Source: an uncultured Clostridia bacterium
GTDB lineage: Bacteria > Bacillota > Clostridia > Lachnospirales > CAG-274
Assembly (NCBI GenBank): GCA_947627425.1
Contig: CANQVZ010000018.1
Location: forward strand, 1-40,620
Length of the DNA stretch: 40,620 nucleotides
Reading direction: 5' to 3'
The notes under the pieces are model-generated. The model was not told where the DNA came from. It saw nothing but the letters and a program-made list of their open reading frames with translations, and did no database searches. Position numbers and translations under genes: made by a program. The number at the start of each line of letters is the position of its first letter. Within the stretch, counting starts at the first letter, position 1. Below, one piece after another: positions 8,438 through 17,286 of this stretch.

Positions 8438-9751
8438 ATGGAGTATTTCAGCAATATCAAAAGGATAAACTATGAGGGCAGCAAGAGCACAAATCCCTTG
8501 TCATTCAAGTTCTATAACCCCGATGAGGTCATAATGGGCAAGACAATGAAGGAGCATCTCAGGTTTTCAATGGCTTACTGGCATACCTTTACTTATATGG
8601 GAGCCGATCAGTTCGGCGGCGCCAGCAAGTCGCATCACTGGGACGGCGATGAGCCTATGAAGCAGGCTGAAAACAGAGTGTATGCCGCATTTGAGTTTAT
8701 GGAGAAAATGCAGATACCCTATTTCTGTTTTCATGATGTGGACATTGCGCCCAGAGGAAAAACTCTTGCGGAAACAAATGCCAATCTGGACAAAATAGCG
8801 GCTGTGATAAAGTCCGAAATGCAGAGGACGGGCATTAAGTGTCTTTGGGGCACAACAAACGCTTTTGGCGATGCCAAGTTCGTTCACGGCGCCTCTACAT
8901 CATGCAACAGCACCGTATTTGCCTACACTGCCGCACAGATAAAGAAGGCTATGGATATCACTATGGAGCTTGGCGGTGAAAATTATGTGTTCTGGGGAGG
9001 CAGAGAGGGCTATGAAACACTTCTTAATACAGACACAAAGGCAGAGCTTGACCACCTTGCAATGCTCCTTAAAATGGCTGCCGATTACAAGAAGAAAATA
9101 GGCTTCAAGGGTACTCTGCTCATAGAGCCAAAGCCAAAGGAGCCTACAAAGCATCAGTATGACTTTGATGCAGCGACTGTTATGGAATTTTTGAGAAAAT
9201 ACGGTCTTGACAAGGATTTCAAGCTCAACATAGAGGCAAACCATGCCACTCTTGCGCAGCATACCTTCCAGCATGAACTCAATATGTGCAGAATAAACGG
9301 TATGCTTGGCAGCGTGGATGCCAACATAGGCGATCCCATGCTTGGCTGGGACACCGATCAGTTCCCGACAAATATATATGACACTACTCTTGCAATGTAC
9401 GAGATACTCCAAAACGGCGGACTTGGTACGGGCGGACTCAACTTTGACGCTAAGGTAAGGAGAGGCTCTATAGACGAGGCAGACCTTTTCTATGCGCATA
9501 TTGCGGGAATGGACACATTTGCATGGGGTCTTAAGGTTGCCGCAAAGCTCATTGAAGACAAGGTATTCACAGACTTTATAGAAAAGAAATACTCAAGCTG
9601 GAAAACAGAGCTTGGTCAGAGCATAGAAAAGGGCAATATTGACTTTGAAGGTCTTGAAAAATATGCCCTTGAAAACGGCACAACGGATAATCTGTCGGGC
9701 AGACAGGAATATCTTGAAAGCGTATTGAACCAGTACATCTATAACATTTGA
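8438..9751 (+). CDS. xylA: Xylose isomerase
   Basis: The protein has 437 residues, matching the class II (long) xylose isomerases. It interconverts D-xylose and D-xylulose in the cytoplasm using two divalent metals. Visible motifs are F-H-D-V-D-I-A-P with catalytic His99 and Asp102, a metal Glu with the neighbouring Lys in I-E-P-K-P-K-E-P (about residue 230), [10 protein letters not shown]-x-N-x-G-D-x3-G-W-D-T-D-Q-F-P (metal Asp residues near 295-309), and the late F-D-A-K-V-R-R Asp. An AGGAGGT site precedes the ATG. Only 34 bases separate it from the degenerate YkuD gene, and no terminator or convincing promoter is visible there. xylB follows 10 bases after the stop. No xylose transporter or XylR lies in the window. 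Confidence 0.97.
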   Translation: MEYFSNIKRINYEGSKSTNPLSFKFYNPDEVIMGKTMKEHLRFSMAYWHTFTYMGADQFGGASKSHHWDGDEPMKQAENRVYAAFEFMEKMQIPYFCFHDVDIAPRGKTLAETNANLDKIAAVIKSEMQRTGIKCLWGTTNAFGDAKFVHGASTSCNSTVFAYTAAQIKKAMDITMELGGENYVFWGGREGYETLLNTDTKAELDHLAMLLKMAADYKKKIGFKGTLLIEPKPKEPTKHQYDFDAATVMEFLRKYGLDKDFKLNIEANHATLAQHTFQHELNMCRINGMLGSVDANIGDPMLGWDTDQFPTNIYDTTLAMYEILQNGGLGTGGLNFDAKVRRGSIDEADLFYAHIAGMDTFAWGLKVAAKLIEDKVFTDFIEKKYSSWKTELGQSIEKGNIDFEGLEKYALENGTTDNLSGRQEYLESVLNQYIYNI

Positions 9752-9761
9752 GGACGAAATA

Positions 9762-11213
9762 ATGTATTACATAGGCATAGATCTGGGCACCTCATCTGTC
9801 AAGCTTCTGCTTCTCGGCGATGAGGGCGTTCAAAACATAGTTACAAGAGAATATGCCGTCAGCTATCCCGAAGCGGGTTGGTCGGAGCAGTCTCCCGAGG
9901 ATTGGTGGCGGGAGACATTGTCGGGCATAAAGGAGCTTACAAGGGATATCGACAAAAAACTTGTCAAGGGTATAGGCATAGGCGGACAGATGCATGGACT
10001 TGTCATACTTGACGAAAATGATAATGTCATACGCCCCGCCATACTGTGGAACGATACCAGAACACAGAAGGAGACCGATTATCTCAACAATGTTATAGGA
10101 AAGAAAAGGCTTGTGGATATGACGGGCAACATCGCCTTTGCGGGCTTTACGGCACCCAAGATAATGTGGGTGAGAGATAACGAGCCGGATAATTTCAAAA
10201 GGATAAGTAAAATCATGCTCCCGAAGGACTATATCGTTTATAGGCTCACGGGCAAGCACTGTACGGATGTATCGGATGCCTCAGGTATGCTTCTTCTGGA
10301 TGTTGAAAACAGGTGTTGGTCTGAGGAAATGCTCAAAATAACGGGCATAACAAAGGAACAGCTCCCTAAGCTTTATGAAAGCTATGACATTGTGGGAGAG
10401 GTGCTCAAGGAAATATCGGATGAGCTGGGCTTCGGCAAGGTAAACGTAGCTGCGGGGGCAGGGGACAATGCCGCTGCGGCAGTAGGCACGGGCACGGTGA
10501 AAAACGGCGACTGCAATATATCCCTCGGCACATCTGGTACGGTATTCGTAGCCTGTGACAATTACAAGGCGGATTATGAAAATGCCATACATAACTTCTG
10601 CCATGCCAACGGCGCATATCACTATATGGCGTGTATGCTTTCCGCCGCAAGCTGCAACAAATGGTGGCTTGAAGATATCATAGGCACGGACGACTACACA
10701 GAGGCTTATGCCGACTATGATATTTACAGCGACAACGGCTTGATTTTCCTTCCCTATATGATGGGAGAACGCTCGCCTCATAATGACGCGGATATAAGAG
10801 GTATGTTCTATGGTCTCGGTATGTCTACAACAAGAAAGGATATGTCCGTAGCCATACTTGAAGGCGTTGCCTTTGCTCTTAAACAGAATATAGATATCAT
10901 TAGGTCTATGGGCATAGATATAAATAAAAGCAGGGTCTGCGGCGGAGGCACCAAAAATAAGCTTTGGCTAAAGATAATGGCAAGCGTATTGGGTATAGAA
11001 CTGGAGGTCCCCGAAAATCAGGAGGGAGCGTCCTTCGGCGCGGCTCTTTTGGCAGCAAAGGGAAGCGGTGATGCCATGTATGATAACGCCATAGACGGAC
11101 TTAAAATAAAAGAGGTCATAACCCCCGACAAAAGACTCACGGAAAAATACGCCCGCAAGTACGAGCTGTTTGTTAAGCTCTATCCTGCGGTAAAAAGTGC
11201 AATACGCCCGTAA
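9762..11213 (+). CDS. xylB: Xylulokinase
   Basis: The protein has 483 residues and belongs to the FGGY carbohydrate kinase family. It phosphorylates D-xylulose to D-xylulose 5-phosphate, feeding the pentose phosphate pathway after XylA. The N-terminus has the ATP-binding phosphate-1 motif G-I-D-L-G-T-S-S-V-K. Then come the substrate-site region G-I-G-I-G-G-Q-M-H-G-L, W-N-D-T-R, the N-I-S-L-G-T-S-G-T-V phosphate-2 motif, Y-M-M-G-E-R-S-P, and the C-terminal adenosine motif C-G-G-G-T-K-N-K-L-W (about residue 395). Adjacency and a 10-base gap show co-transcription with xylA. It ends before a strong terminator. Confidence 0.96.
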   Translation: MYYIGIDLGTSSVKLLLLGDEGVQNIVTREYAVSYPEAGWSEQSPEDWWRETLSGIKELTRDIDKKLVKGIGIGGQMHGLVILDENDNVIRPAILWNDTRTQKETDYLNNVIGKKRLVDMTGNIAFAGFTAPKIMWVRDNEPDNFKRISKIMLPKDYIVYRLTGKHCTDVSDASGMLLLDVENRCWSEEMLKITGITKEQLPKLYESYDIVGEVLKEISDELGFGKVNVAAGAGDNAAAAVGTGTVKNGDCNISLGTSGTVFVACDNYKADYENAIHNFCHANGAYHYMACMLSAASCNKWWLEDIIGTDDYTEAYADYDIYSDNGLIFLPYMMGERSPHNDADIRGMFYGLGMSTTRKDMSVAILEGVAFALKQNIDIIRSMGIDINKSRVCGGGTKNKLWLKIMASVLGIELEVPENQEGASFGAALLAAKGSGDAMYDNAIDGLKIKEVITPDKRLTEKYARKYELFVKLYPAVKSAIRP

Positions 11214-11239
11214 CGGACAAATTTTTTGGTATAAAAATA

Positions 11240-11273
11240 ACGGCACCGCATATGCAGTGCCGTCTGTTTTTTT
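11240..11273. terminator. Bidirectional terminator between xylB and the DUF1294 gene
   Basis: A near-perfect palindrome at 11240-11262, with one C-A mismatch near the loop, is followed by TCTG and a 7-T run (11267-11273). On the other strand the stem is followed by TTATTTTTAT, so it can also end the minus-strand min/rodA operon. Confidence 0.88.
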
Positions 11274-11283
11274 ATTAATGTCA

Positions 11284-11544
11284 TTAAAGCCCTAAACAAT
11301 ATATTATAATTCCGTGCGTCACTATGGACAGAACAAAGCAAACGGTAAAGTAATGCTTTCTTATCTTGTTTCTGAACAAAAGCATACCCATAAGTCCGCC
11401 GAATCCTCCGCCCAAAAGAGACAATATAAGCAAAGAGCTTTCCCTTATTCTTCTCTTGTCAAGCCTTGCGCAAAGCTTGTCATAACCCATCAGCGCAAAT
11501 AAAAGCACATTTATCGCCAAATAGTAAATATATATTGCCCGCAT
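11284..11544 (-). CDS. DUF1294 small membrane protein
   Basis: The protein has 86 residues, mostly hydrophobic, with about three predicted membrane segments. The family signature G-G-x-x-G-x-x-x-G-M-x-x-F-R-[NH]-K-x-R-K sits at about residues 46-66, together with an early Y-D-K. This is the DUF1294 family, of unknown function. The start overlaps the mgsA stop as TGATG, so translation is likely coupled. The GTG one codon upstream is less likely. It is the last gene of the minD-minE-rodA-mgsA block. Confidence 0.85.
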   Translation of the reverse strand: MRAIYIYYLAINVLLFALMGYDKLCARLDKRRIRESSLLILSLLGGGFGGLMGMLLFRNKIRKHYFTVCFVLSIVTHGIIIYCLGL

Positions 11545-11966
11545 CACATTGCGGCATCCTGTCTTACAAGGTTGCGCCAGTCAAGGTCGCCTCTGTCAAG
11601 AGCAAGCAGCAGTGTTTCTGCCGTTGCAAGGTTTGTTGCCAGAGGTATGTTGTGCATATCGCACAGATGAAGCGCCGAGCTGAAATCCGCCGCGCCTATG
11701 GTTGCAGGCTTTGCGGGATATGTTGTGTCCCTCAAAAATATCACAACATCGATCTCGTTGTTGCTTATCTGTGAGGCAAGCTGCTGTTCTCCGCCCAGAT
11801 CTCCTGCCAAATATTTATGCACAGGCAGGCTTGAAGCGTCTTCTATCAGCTGACCTGTTGTGCCCGTTGCATATATATCGTGCTTTATCAATATATGCCT
11901 GTAGGCAACGCATAAATTCTCCATTAAAGTTTTTTTGCTGTCGTTTGCTACCAAAGCAATATTCAT
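11544..11966 (-). CDS. mgsA: Methylglyoxal synthase-like protein with altered active site
   Basis: The protein has 140 residues, the length of the methylglyoxal synthase family, which converts dihydroxyacetone phosphate to methylglyoxal and phosphate. Family features are N-I-A-L-V-A-N-D at the start, the phosphate-binding Y-A-T-G-T-T-G near residue 36, G-G-x-Q-Q, the Asp of I-F-L-R-D, and I-P-L-A-T-N-L-A-T-A. Position 60 is Glu (G-G-E-Q-Q), where E. coli MgsA has the catalytic base Asp71. The conserved P-H-x-P-D segment is changed: Asp101 aligns with an Asp, but His98 aligns with Gly and four residues are inserted. ATG 11966 follows a TAGGGGTGAT ribosome site; the longer upstream frame overlaps rodA. 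Location after rodA is usual in Clostridia. Confidence 0.82.
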   Translation of the reverse strand: MNIALVANDSKKTLMENLCVAYRHILIKHDIYATGTTGQLIEDASSLPVHKYLAGDLGGEQQLASQISNNEIDVVIFLRDTTYPAKPATIGAADFSSALHLCDMHNIPLATNLATAETLLLALDRGDLDWRNLVRQDAAM

Positions 11967-11977
11967 GATGATCACCC

Positions 11978-13093
11978 CTAAAAAATATTTTTCTGTCTTC
12001 TGATCCCCACATTCAATACCAAGCCTATGGCAATCATATTCACCCACATTGAACTGCCCCCGTAGCTCAGAAATGGGAAAGGCATACCTGTATTGGGCAG
12101 CAGACCCGTGGCAACCCCTATGTTGACAAAGGTCTGAAAGGCAAGCATACCTGCGACGCCTCCGGCTATCAGAGTACCCGTAAAGTCCTCCGAATTCACT
12201 GCAATATTGATACATCTTGAAATTATGACAAACATAACTACCAACACCGCCATACAGCCTACAAAGCCAAATTCCTCACCGACCACAGAGAAAATAAAAT
12301 CATTGTGAGAGTAGGGCAGATAACTCAGCTGATTTATAGTTCCCTTGAAAAGTCCCTTTCCCGTAAGCTGTCCCGAGCCTATCGCCCAGATAGAGTTCTT
12401 TGTCTGGTAATAGTCGGGATTGGAAAAATCGGAATTGATATAGTCCGAGATCCTCTTTATCTGATAGTCGTTCAAAAAGATATCGAGTATTCGGTAGTTG
12501 TTTTTGAACATATCAAACAATACGATCGCGGCGATGGGTATAAATATCAATAATGCGATCTTAATGTATTTACCCGATATGTCGCCTATGAACATTTCAA
12601 TGAGAAATATTGCTATGAGAACAAGGCTCGCGGAAAGCGAAGGCTGTTTCATTATAAGCACAACGGGTATCAATACAGATAATAATGCAAAAATCATTAT
12701 ACTTATATTATTAATCTTTTTATGGAATTTGTCAATAAATTTTGCTAAATAAATTATAATAAATATTTTGGCAAACTCGGAAGGCTGTATTCCGAATATC
12801 CATCTCTGCACATTCTGAACGCTGCGTCCCCTTGTGAGAACAAGCACCAAAAGCGCTATATTCAGCACATAAAGCCCCACATACAGCTTTGAAAAGCGTC
12901 TGTAATCCCACAGCACAAACACAGTCATAAGCGCCAGCCCCGAAATAAACCAAAGCATCTGATCTATGAAATTGCCTTCTATGCCGTTTACATTTATGCG
13001 GGTAGCGCTGCCTATTATTATTATGCCAAAGATCGACATGGCGAGAACGCACAGTATCAGCACAAAGTCGATGTTGTAATGACGATCGTTCAT
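11978..13093 (-). CDS. rodA: Rod-shape SEDS glycosyltransferase RodA
   Basis: The protein has 371 residues, about ten membrane helices, and belongs to the SEDS family (RodA/FtsW/SpoVE). It polymerises lipid II into glycan strands together with a class B PBP in the elongation machinery. Visible features are the early D-F-x-L-I-L-C-V-L-A-M-S-x-F-G segment, W-I-F-G-I-Q-P-S-E-F-A-K, K-Q-P-S-L-S-A-S, A-I-G-S-G-Q-L-T-G-K-G-L-F-K-G, S-H-N-D-F-I-F-S-V-V-G-E-E-F-G and the C-terminal G-M-P-F-P-F-L-S-Y-G-G-S. Gene context (mreBCD, PBP2) supports RodA rather than FtsW. It lies 22 bases after minE and 11 bases before mgsA in the same transcript. Confidence 0.94.
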   Translation of the reverse strand: MNDRHYNIDFVLILCVLAMSIFGIIIIGSATRINVNGIEGNFIDQMLWFISGLALMTVFVLWDYRRFSKLYVGLYVLNIALLVLVLTRGRSVQNVQRWIFGIQPSEFAKIFIIIYLAKFIDKFHKKINNISIMIFALLSVLIPVVLIMKQPSLSASLVLIAIFLIEMFIGDISGKYIKIALLIFIPIAAIVLFDMFKNNYRILDIFLNDYQIKRISDYINSDFSNPDYYQTKNSIWAIGSGQLTGKGLFKGTINQLSYLPYSHNDFIFSVVGEEFGFVGCMAVLVVMFVIISRCINIAVNSEDFTGTLIAGGVAGMLAFQTFVNIGVATGLLPNTGMPFPFLSYGGSSMWVNMIAIGLVLNVGIRRQKNIF

Positions 13094-13115
13094 TTTGCTC
13101 TCCTATATCAAAGCC

Positions 13116-13346
13116 TTATTTCACGGGTATCCTTATGTTTATGTAGGCAAAGCTTCTGCTTTCTGTCTTTTCCTGTTCCAGTGTTAGGCTTAAGTTGTAT
13201 TTGTCTATATCTATGTAATCCGATATTACCTTTACTACATCCTGCTTTATCATATCAAGCGTCTCTCCCGTGCAGGACACCCTGTCGCTCAGCACGAGAT
13301 ATTTGAGCCTGTCCTTTGCTACCGTACCCGAAAAGCCTTGCTCCAT
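13116..13346 (-). CDS. minE: Cell division topological specificity factor MinE
   Basis: The protein has 76 residues, slightly short for MinE. An N-terminal segment (A-K-D-R-L-K-Y-L-V-L-S-D-R) matches the MinD-contact helix of MinE (A-K-x-R-L-x-x-x-x-x-x-D-R). It is followed by the topological-specificity domain ending in I-N-I-R-I-P-V-K. MinE stimulates the MinD ATPase and displaces it from the membrane. ATG 13346 is preceded by AAGGAGTGATAATT, and the minD stop lies within that ribosome site, 5 bases upstream. MinD and MinE are present but no MinC gene is in the cluster. Confidence 0.92.
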   Translation of the reverse strand: MEQGFSGTVAKDRLKYLVLSDRVSCTGETLDMIKQDVVKVISDYIDIDKYNLSLTLEQEKTESRSFAYINIRIPVK

Positions 13347-13351
13347 AATTA

Positions 13352-14161
13352 TCACTCCTTTTCTCCTCTCAGCCATCCGAAAAGTCTTTGGAACAGAGTT
13401 GTTCTTACAGGGGGCATAAGCTTTATAAGGGGTATATCCTCTCCGAGTATTCTTTTCACAATGTTGCGGTAGGCTTGTCCTGCCGTGGAGTCTTCATCGC
13501 ACACCACGGGTTCGCCCTTGTTTGTGGATATCACTATGCTTTCCTCGTCGGGTATTATGCCCAGAGTGTCTATTGCCAGTATTTCCTCCACATCCTCAAG
13601 CGACATCATTTCATTTCTTGCCACCATATCCACTCTTATGCGATTTAGTATAAGCCTTGCGTCATTTATGCCGTTAGCCTGAAGCATACCTATTATCCTG
13701 TCGGCATCTCTCACAGCCGATATTTCGGGAGTAGTCACCACAATAGCCTTGTCGGCTGCGGCTATGGCATTTTTGAAGCCTTGCTCAATACCTGCGGGGC
13801 AGTCTATTATTATATAGTCGAAGCCCTCGTCCTTTATGCTCTCGCAGAGCTTTTTCATCTGTTCGGGCGATACCGCAGTCTTGTCTCTTGTCTGAGCGGC
13901 GGGCAGCAGAAAAAGCCCCTCGCAGCGCTTGTCCTTCACAAGCGCCTGCTTTAGTCTGCAAGTACCCTCTATCACCTGCACAAGGTCGTATATTATCCTG
14001 TTTTCAAGCCCCATCACAACATCCAGATTTCTCAGTCCTATGTCGGCGTCTAGCATTACCACGCTTTTTCCTTCCATGGCAAGCCCCGTGCCTATGTTGG
14101 CGGCGGTGGTGGTCTTTCCCACTCCGCCCTTGCCCGATGTTACAACAATTACCTCACTCAT
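13352..14161 (-). CDS. minD: Septum site-determining ATPase MinD
   Basis: The protein has 269 residues, normal for MinD, a membrane-cycling ParA-type ATPase that positions the division septum. It has the deviant Walker A motif K-G-G-V-G-K-T-T (about residues 10-17), D-A-D-I-G-L-R-N-L-D, I-I-D-C-P-A-G-I-E at Walker B, and a C-terminal amphipathic membrane helix (L-F-Q-R-L-F-G-W-L). The start has an AGGAGGACAGCG ribosome site. A good promoter lies just upstream (14199-14228), so minD-minE-rodA-mgsA-DUF1294 can be expressed apart from mreBCD-PBP2. In related Clostridia minC normally sits between PBP2 and minD; here only 119 non-coding bases occupy that place. Confidence 0.96.
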   Translation of the reverse strand: MSEVIVVTSGKGGVGKTTTAANIGTGLAMEGKSVVMLDADIGLRNLDVVMGLENRIIYDLVQVIEGTCRLKQALVKDKRCEGLFLLPAAQTRDKTAVSPEQMKKLCESIKDEGFDYIIIDCPAGIEQGFKNAIAAADKAIVVTTPEISAVRDADRIIGMLQANGINDARLILNRIRVDMVARNEMMSLEDVEEILAIDTLGIIPDEESIVISTNKGEPVVCDEDSTAGQAYRNIVKRILGEDIPLIKLMPPVRTTLFQRLFGWLRGEKE

Positions 14162-14198
14162 CGCTGTCCTCCTAAGCTAAGTATAGTTCCATATATCA

Positions 14199-14228
14199 AT
14201 AATAGCACACAAAAAGAGCGTATGACAA
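14199..14228 (-). promoter_or_regulatory. Promoter of the minDE-rodA-mgsA block
   Basis: On the minus strand, -35 TTGTCA (14223-14228), an 18-base spacer and -10 TATTAT (14199-14204) lie 38 bases before minD. Confidence 0.7.
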
Positions 14229-14280
14229 ATGTTCTATCCAAAAATTAGTGTATAATATCCCTTTTTTTGCACATCGGGAA

Positions 14281-16776
14281 TTATTTTATAAGAGTATTGT
14301 AGCTCCTGTTCTCTATTGTCGTGCCCGTCTGCATATATTTGGCTATAACGGTCTTTGCCACGGTCGGAGCTGGGGAGGTGGCGGCATTATCACCGTAAGG
14401 TATAAGTACGGATATGGATATCTGAGGCGTATTATACGGCGCAAAGGCAACGAATATTGTGTGTTCGCTCCTTTTTTCGGATTCCTGTGCCGTACCCGAC
14501 TTTGCGGCTATCTCTATGGGATAATCCCTGAAAGCGTTTGTAAGCGTGCCCGAGGGTCCCGATACCACAAGCCTCATGCCCTTATATATGGCGTCCAGCG
14601 TGGACTGCTTCATTGTAAGGCTGTTTTCTATTACTTCCTTGTATTCGCTTATTATATTTCCACCGGCGTCCGTTATTTTTGACATAAAGTGATTTTTATA
14701 CCTTGTGCCCTTGTTGGCAAGAGTAGCAACATATTTTGCAAGAATTGCCGAGGTATAGTTGTTGTAGGACTGACCTATTGCCGTTCTTATTGTGTCACCC
14801 GCAGACCAGCGGGTATCTCTTGTGCTTGGGTTGTCATATCTCTGCTTCATTATATATTCCTTGTATTCGGGCGAGGATATATGGTTGGGATAGTCCTTCA
14901 TAGAGTTGTACAGCTCATATATCTCAACTCCCGTAGGATCGTCAAGTCCGAAGGCTCTCATGTAGTAGTTGAGCTTTTTTATGCCGTCCGAGCCCAGATT
15001 ATAGGCAGCCGAATAAAAGAAATAGTTGCAGGACACCTCAAGGGCGTATGATACATTTACATTTCCGTGAGAACCGCTTCCTGAGCCTATCCAGCAGTGA
15101 GCGTATGGTATTCCCGCGTCAGTAAATTCGCCCTTGTCATATATGGTCGAATTGGGCGTAATAACGCCTTCCTCAAGAGCTGCTGTTGCTGTTATCATTT
15201 TGAATGTAGAGCCGGGCGCCCTAGGCTCCTGATAAGGTCTGTTCACCATAGGAGTGGTGGGGTCGTTTTGCAGCGAGAGATAGTATTCGCTGTTAAAGCT
15301 GTTCACAAGCTCGTTGTTGTCATACGATGGATAGGTCACTGCGGCAAGCACTCCGCCCGAATGCACATCGTTTACCACAACGGAGCCGGTGCAAGGATCC
15401 ATAGCCGTCATCTGAGGCGTTATCTCCTGAGAACGCATTTTAGATGTTAACACGGATGCGGCTGAAATACTTCCCGCCTTAAGAGCGCTCATAAGTCCGT
15501 CCTTATCCGTTATAAGCCCCATCTCGTACATTGCCGTGAGTATTTGCTTCTGGCTTACCGCGCCCTCCTTGAAGCCCGTCAGGAGCAGGCTTTTTGCCTT
15601 TTCCATATCCGCCGCGGCAGTATTGTCCTTTGAGAGCACATATTTTTTAAGCTCGGACTGCACGCTGCCCTCCGATGAATTCATTATCTTCTTTATTTTT
15701 ACCGTGTCGCTTTCTATCATAGACGCAAACACATCATTTACGCTATAGCCGTATTTGCCGCCCGAAAGCCTGCTTAGCTGCGCGTCGGTAAGAGCATCCT
15801 CCAGAGCGTCATATGCCGTTTTCTGAAGCTCTGCGTCAACGGTAAGGAAAACATTGCTGCCCGCCTTTGGAGCAACGCCCTCATTTTCTATGGTCTTTAT
15901 CCTGCGTCCCGTGCTGTCTACCTCTATATACCGACTGCCGTCAACGCCTCTCAGATCGGCTTCATACGCTTTTTCTATGCCGTCCTTGCCTATTACATCG
16001 TCAAGCTCGTAATCCCTTGAATTTACGCTGTTGAGATCCTCCTCCGTTACACTTCCTATATATCCCAGTATGTGCGAAAAATATTTGCCGTAGGGATATT
16101 GTCTGTTGCTTTGGTTGTCGATTATAACACAGGGGAACGAAGAACCCATCTCCCTCAATGTGGTAAGCGTTTTTTCGGAAACATTGTATGATATAGGCAG
16201 GGGTATATACTTGTAGTATCTCTTTTTATACAGAGCGCACCTCAAGCCCAGTATTTTGCCTGCCGTTATATTGTCAAGGCTTTGGTCTATGTCAAACTTT
16301 ACGCGCAGCTCCTCAAAGCATTGCTCGGCGTTGAGGTTTTCGTCCAGATTCATATCCGCTTTCCAACGCTTTTCCTGCTGCTCGTTTCCGTCAAAAAGAA
16401 ACTCGTGCGGAACTGTTGAAGTTATTGGCAGAGTTTCGGTTATCTTTTCATTATTTTTTTCAAGCAGCTCTATGAGTGAAAGCAGAACGCTGTTGAGGTT
16501 GTCAATGCCCACGCTTGGGTCAAGGCTTACGGCATATGCCGTGTTGTTTACGGCAAGCGCTCTGCCGTAGCGGTCGTATACCGTGCCTCTCGGCGCGTCC
16601 ACAGCCACCTCGCGCAGGGCAGTGCCGCTTACCTCTCTGCTGTAATATTCGCCCTCCGATATTTGCAGCATAAAAAGCTTCACAGCCAGAATGACGAACA
16701 TGACCGCAATAACGGCGTACATTATATATAGCCTGTAATTTTCGGTTTTGGTAAAATCTCTCAATAAATTTTTCAT
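14281..16776 (-). CDS. mrdA: Penicillin-binding protein 2 (elongasome D,D-transpeptidase)
   Basis: The protein has 831 residues: a short cytoplasmic tail, one membrane helix (about 17-38), a PBP dimerisation domain starting with A-P-R-G-T-V-Y-D-R-Y-G-R-A-L-A, and a transpeptidase domain. Active-site motifs are S-T-F-K (Ser about 522) in P-G-S-T-F-K-M, S-C-N (about 582) and K-S-G-T (about 755). About 120 residues rich in Ser, Lys and Met lie between the start of the transpeptidase domain and the S-x-x-K motif, making it longer than the roughly 630-residue E. coli PBP2. Similar insertions occur in clostridial homologues. It partners with RodA for lateral wall synthesis. It lies 15 bases after mreD in the same operon. 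Confidence 0.95.
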   Translation of the reverse strand: MKNLLRDFTKTENYRLYIMYAVIAVMFVILAVKLFMLQISEGEYYSREVSGTALREVAVDAPRGTVYDRYGRALAVNNTAYAVSLDPSVGIDNLNSVLLSLIELLEKNNEKITETLPITSTVPHEFLFDGNEQQEKRWKADMNLDENLNAEQCFEELRVKFDIDQSLDNITAGKILGLRCALYKKRYYKYIPLPISYNVSEKTLTTLREMGSSFPCVIIDNQSNRQYPYGKYFSHILGYIGSVTEEDLNSVNSRDYELDDVIGKDGIEKAYEADLRGVDGSRYIEVDSTGRRIKTIENEGVAPKAGSNVFLTVDAELQKTAYDALEDALTDAQLSRLSGGKYGYSVNDVFASMIESDTVKIKKIMNSSEGSVQSELKKYVLSKDNTAAADMEKAKSLLLTGFKEGAVSQKQILTAMYEMGLITDKDGLMSALKAGSISAASVLTSKMRSQEITPQMTAMDPCTGSVVVNDVHSGGVLAAVTYPSYDNNELVNSFNSEYYLSLQNDPTTPMVNRPYQEPRAPGSTFKMITATAALEEGVITPNSTIYDKGEFTDAGIPYAHCWIGSGSGSHGNVNVSYALEVSCNYFFYSAAYNLGSDGIKKLNYYMRAFGLDDPTGVEIYELYNSMKDYPNHISSPEYKEYIMKQRYDNPSTRDTRWSAGDTIRTAIGQSYNNYTSAILAKYVATLANKGTRYKNHFMSKITDAGGNIISEYKEVIENSLTMKQSTLDAIYKGMRLVVSGPSGTLTNAFRDYPIEIAAKSGTAQESEKRSEHTIFVAFAPYNTPQISISVLIPYGDNAATSPAPTVAKTVIAKYMQTGTTIENRSYNTLIK

Positions 16777-16791
16777 CTATGTCCTTTCCTG

Positions 16792-17286
16792 TCAGAATTT
16801 ATGACCGACAGCGCGATTTCCTATGGTATATACCGCCGCATACACAGCAAAGGCGGCAATGGTGTTGTAAACAAGCTCGGGTAAAAGATTGATGAGTATA
16901 TAGGCGTTTGGGGATGTATAGCCTTTAAGAACTATGTTGAGTATATAAAAGCCGATATCATACAGTACCGTAGCTATAAAGCTCAGTATCACGGGCACGG
17001 CAATATTGTCCTTGTTGGAATACAGGGAAATACAGCCGACGCAGTAGCCCACGGCGCCGTAGAGAAAAATATTTACGCCTATCAGGTGCCCGAAAAAGCT
17101 GTCATGCATAAGCCCCATCAGAACACCTATAAAAAGTCCCTCGCTCTCTCCGTTGAAAAAAGCGAAGGAAACTATGAACAAAAGCATTATGTTGGGTATC
17201 ACTCCCGCAATTTCTATGTATTGACAGAGAGTGGTCTGAAATATGAATATAAGCGTTGAAATGACCGTATATATAATGTATTTCAT
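16792..17286 (-). CDS. mreD: Rod-shape determining membrane protein MreD
   Basis: The protein has 164 residues with about five membrane helices. It is an integral membrane subunit of the elongasome linking MreC to PBP2/RodA. Visible family traits are the early F-x-F-Q-T-T-L-C-Q-Y-I-E-I-x-G-V-I-P-N segment and the G-x-x-x-G-L-M-H-D motif (about residue 55). The ATG directly abuts the mreC stop, with its ribosome site (GAGGAGC) inside the mreC end. The sequence alone is weakly conserved; the call rests mainly on these motifs and its place between mreC and PBP2. Confidence 0.93.
   Translation of the reverse strand: MKYIIYTVISTLIFIFQTTLCQYIEIAGVIPNIMLLFIVSFAFFNGESEGLFIGVLMGLMHDSFFGHLIGVNIFLYGAVGYCVGCISLYSNKDNIAVPVILSFIATVLYDIGFYILNIVLKGYTSPNAYILINLLPELVYNTIAAFAVYAAVYTIGNRAVGHKF

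Noticed and set aside
14162..14280. Remnant of minC
   Set aside because: The 119 bases contain a promoter and no frame resembling MinC on either strand.
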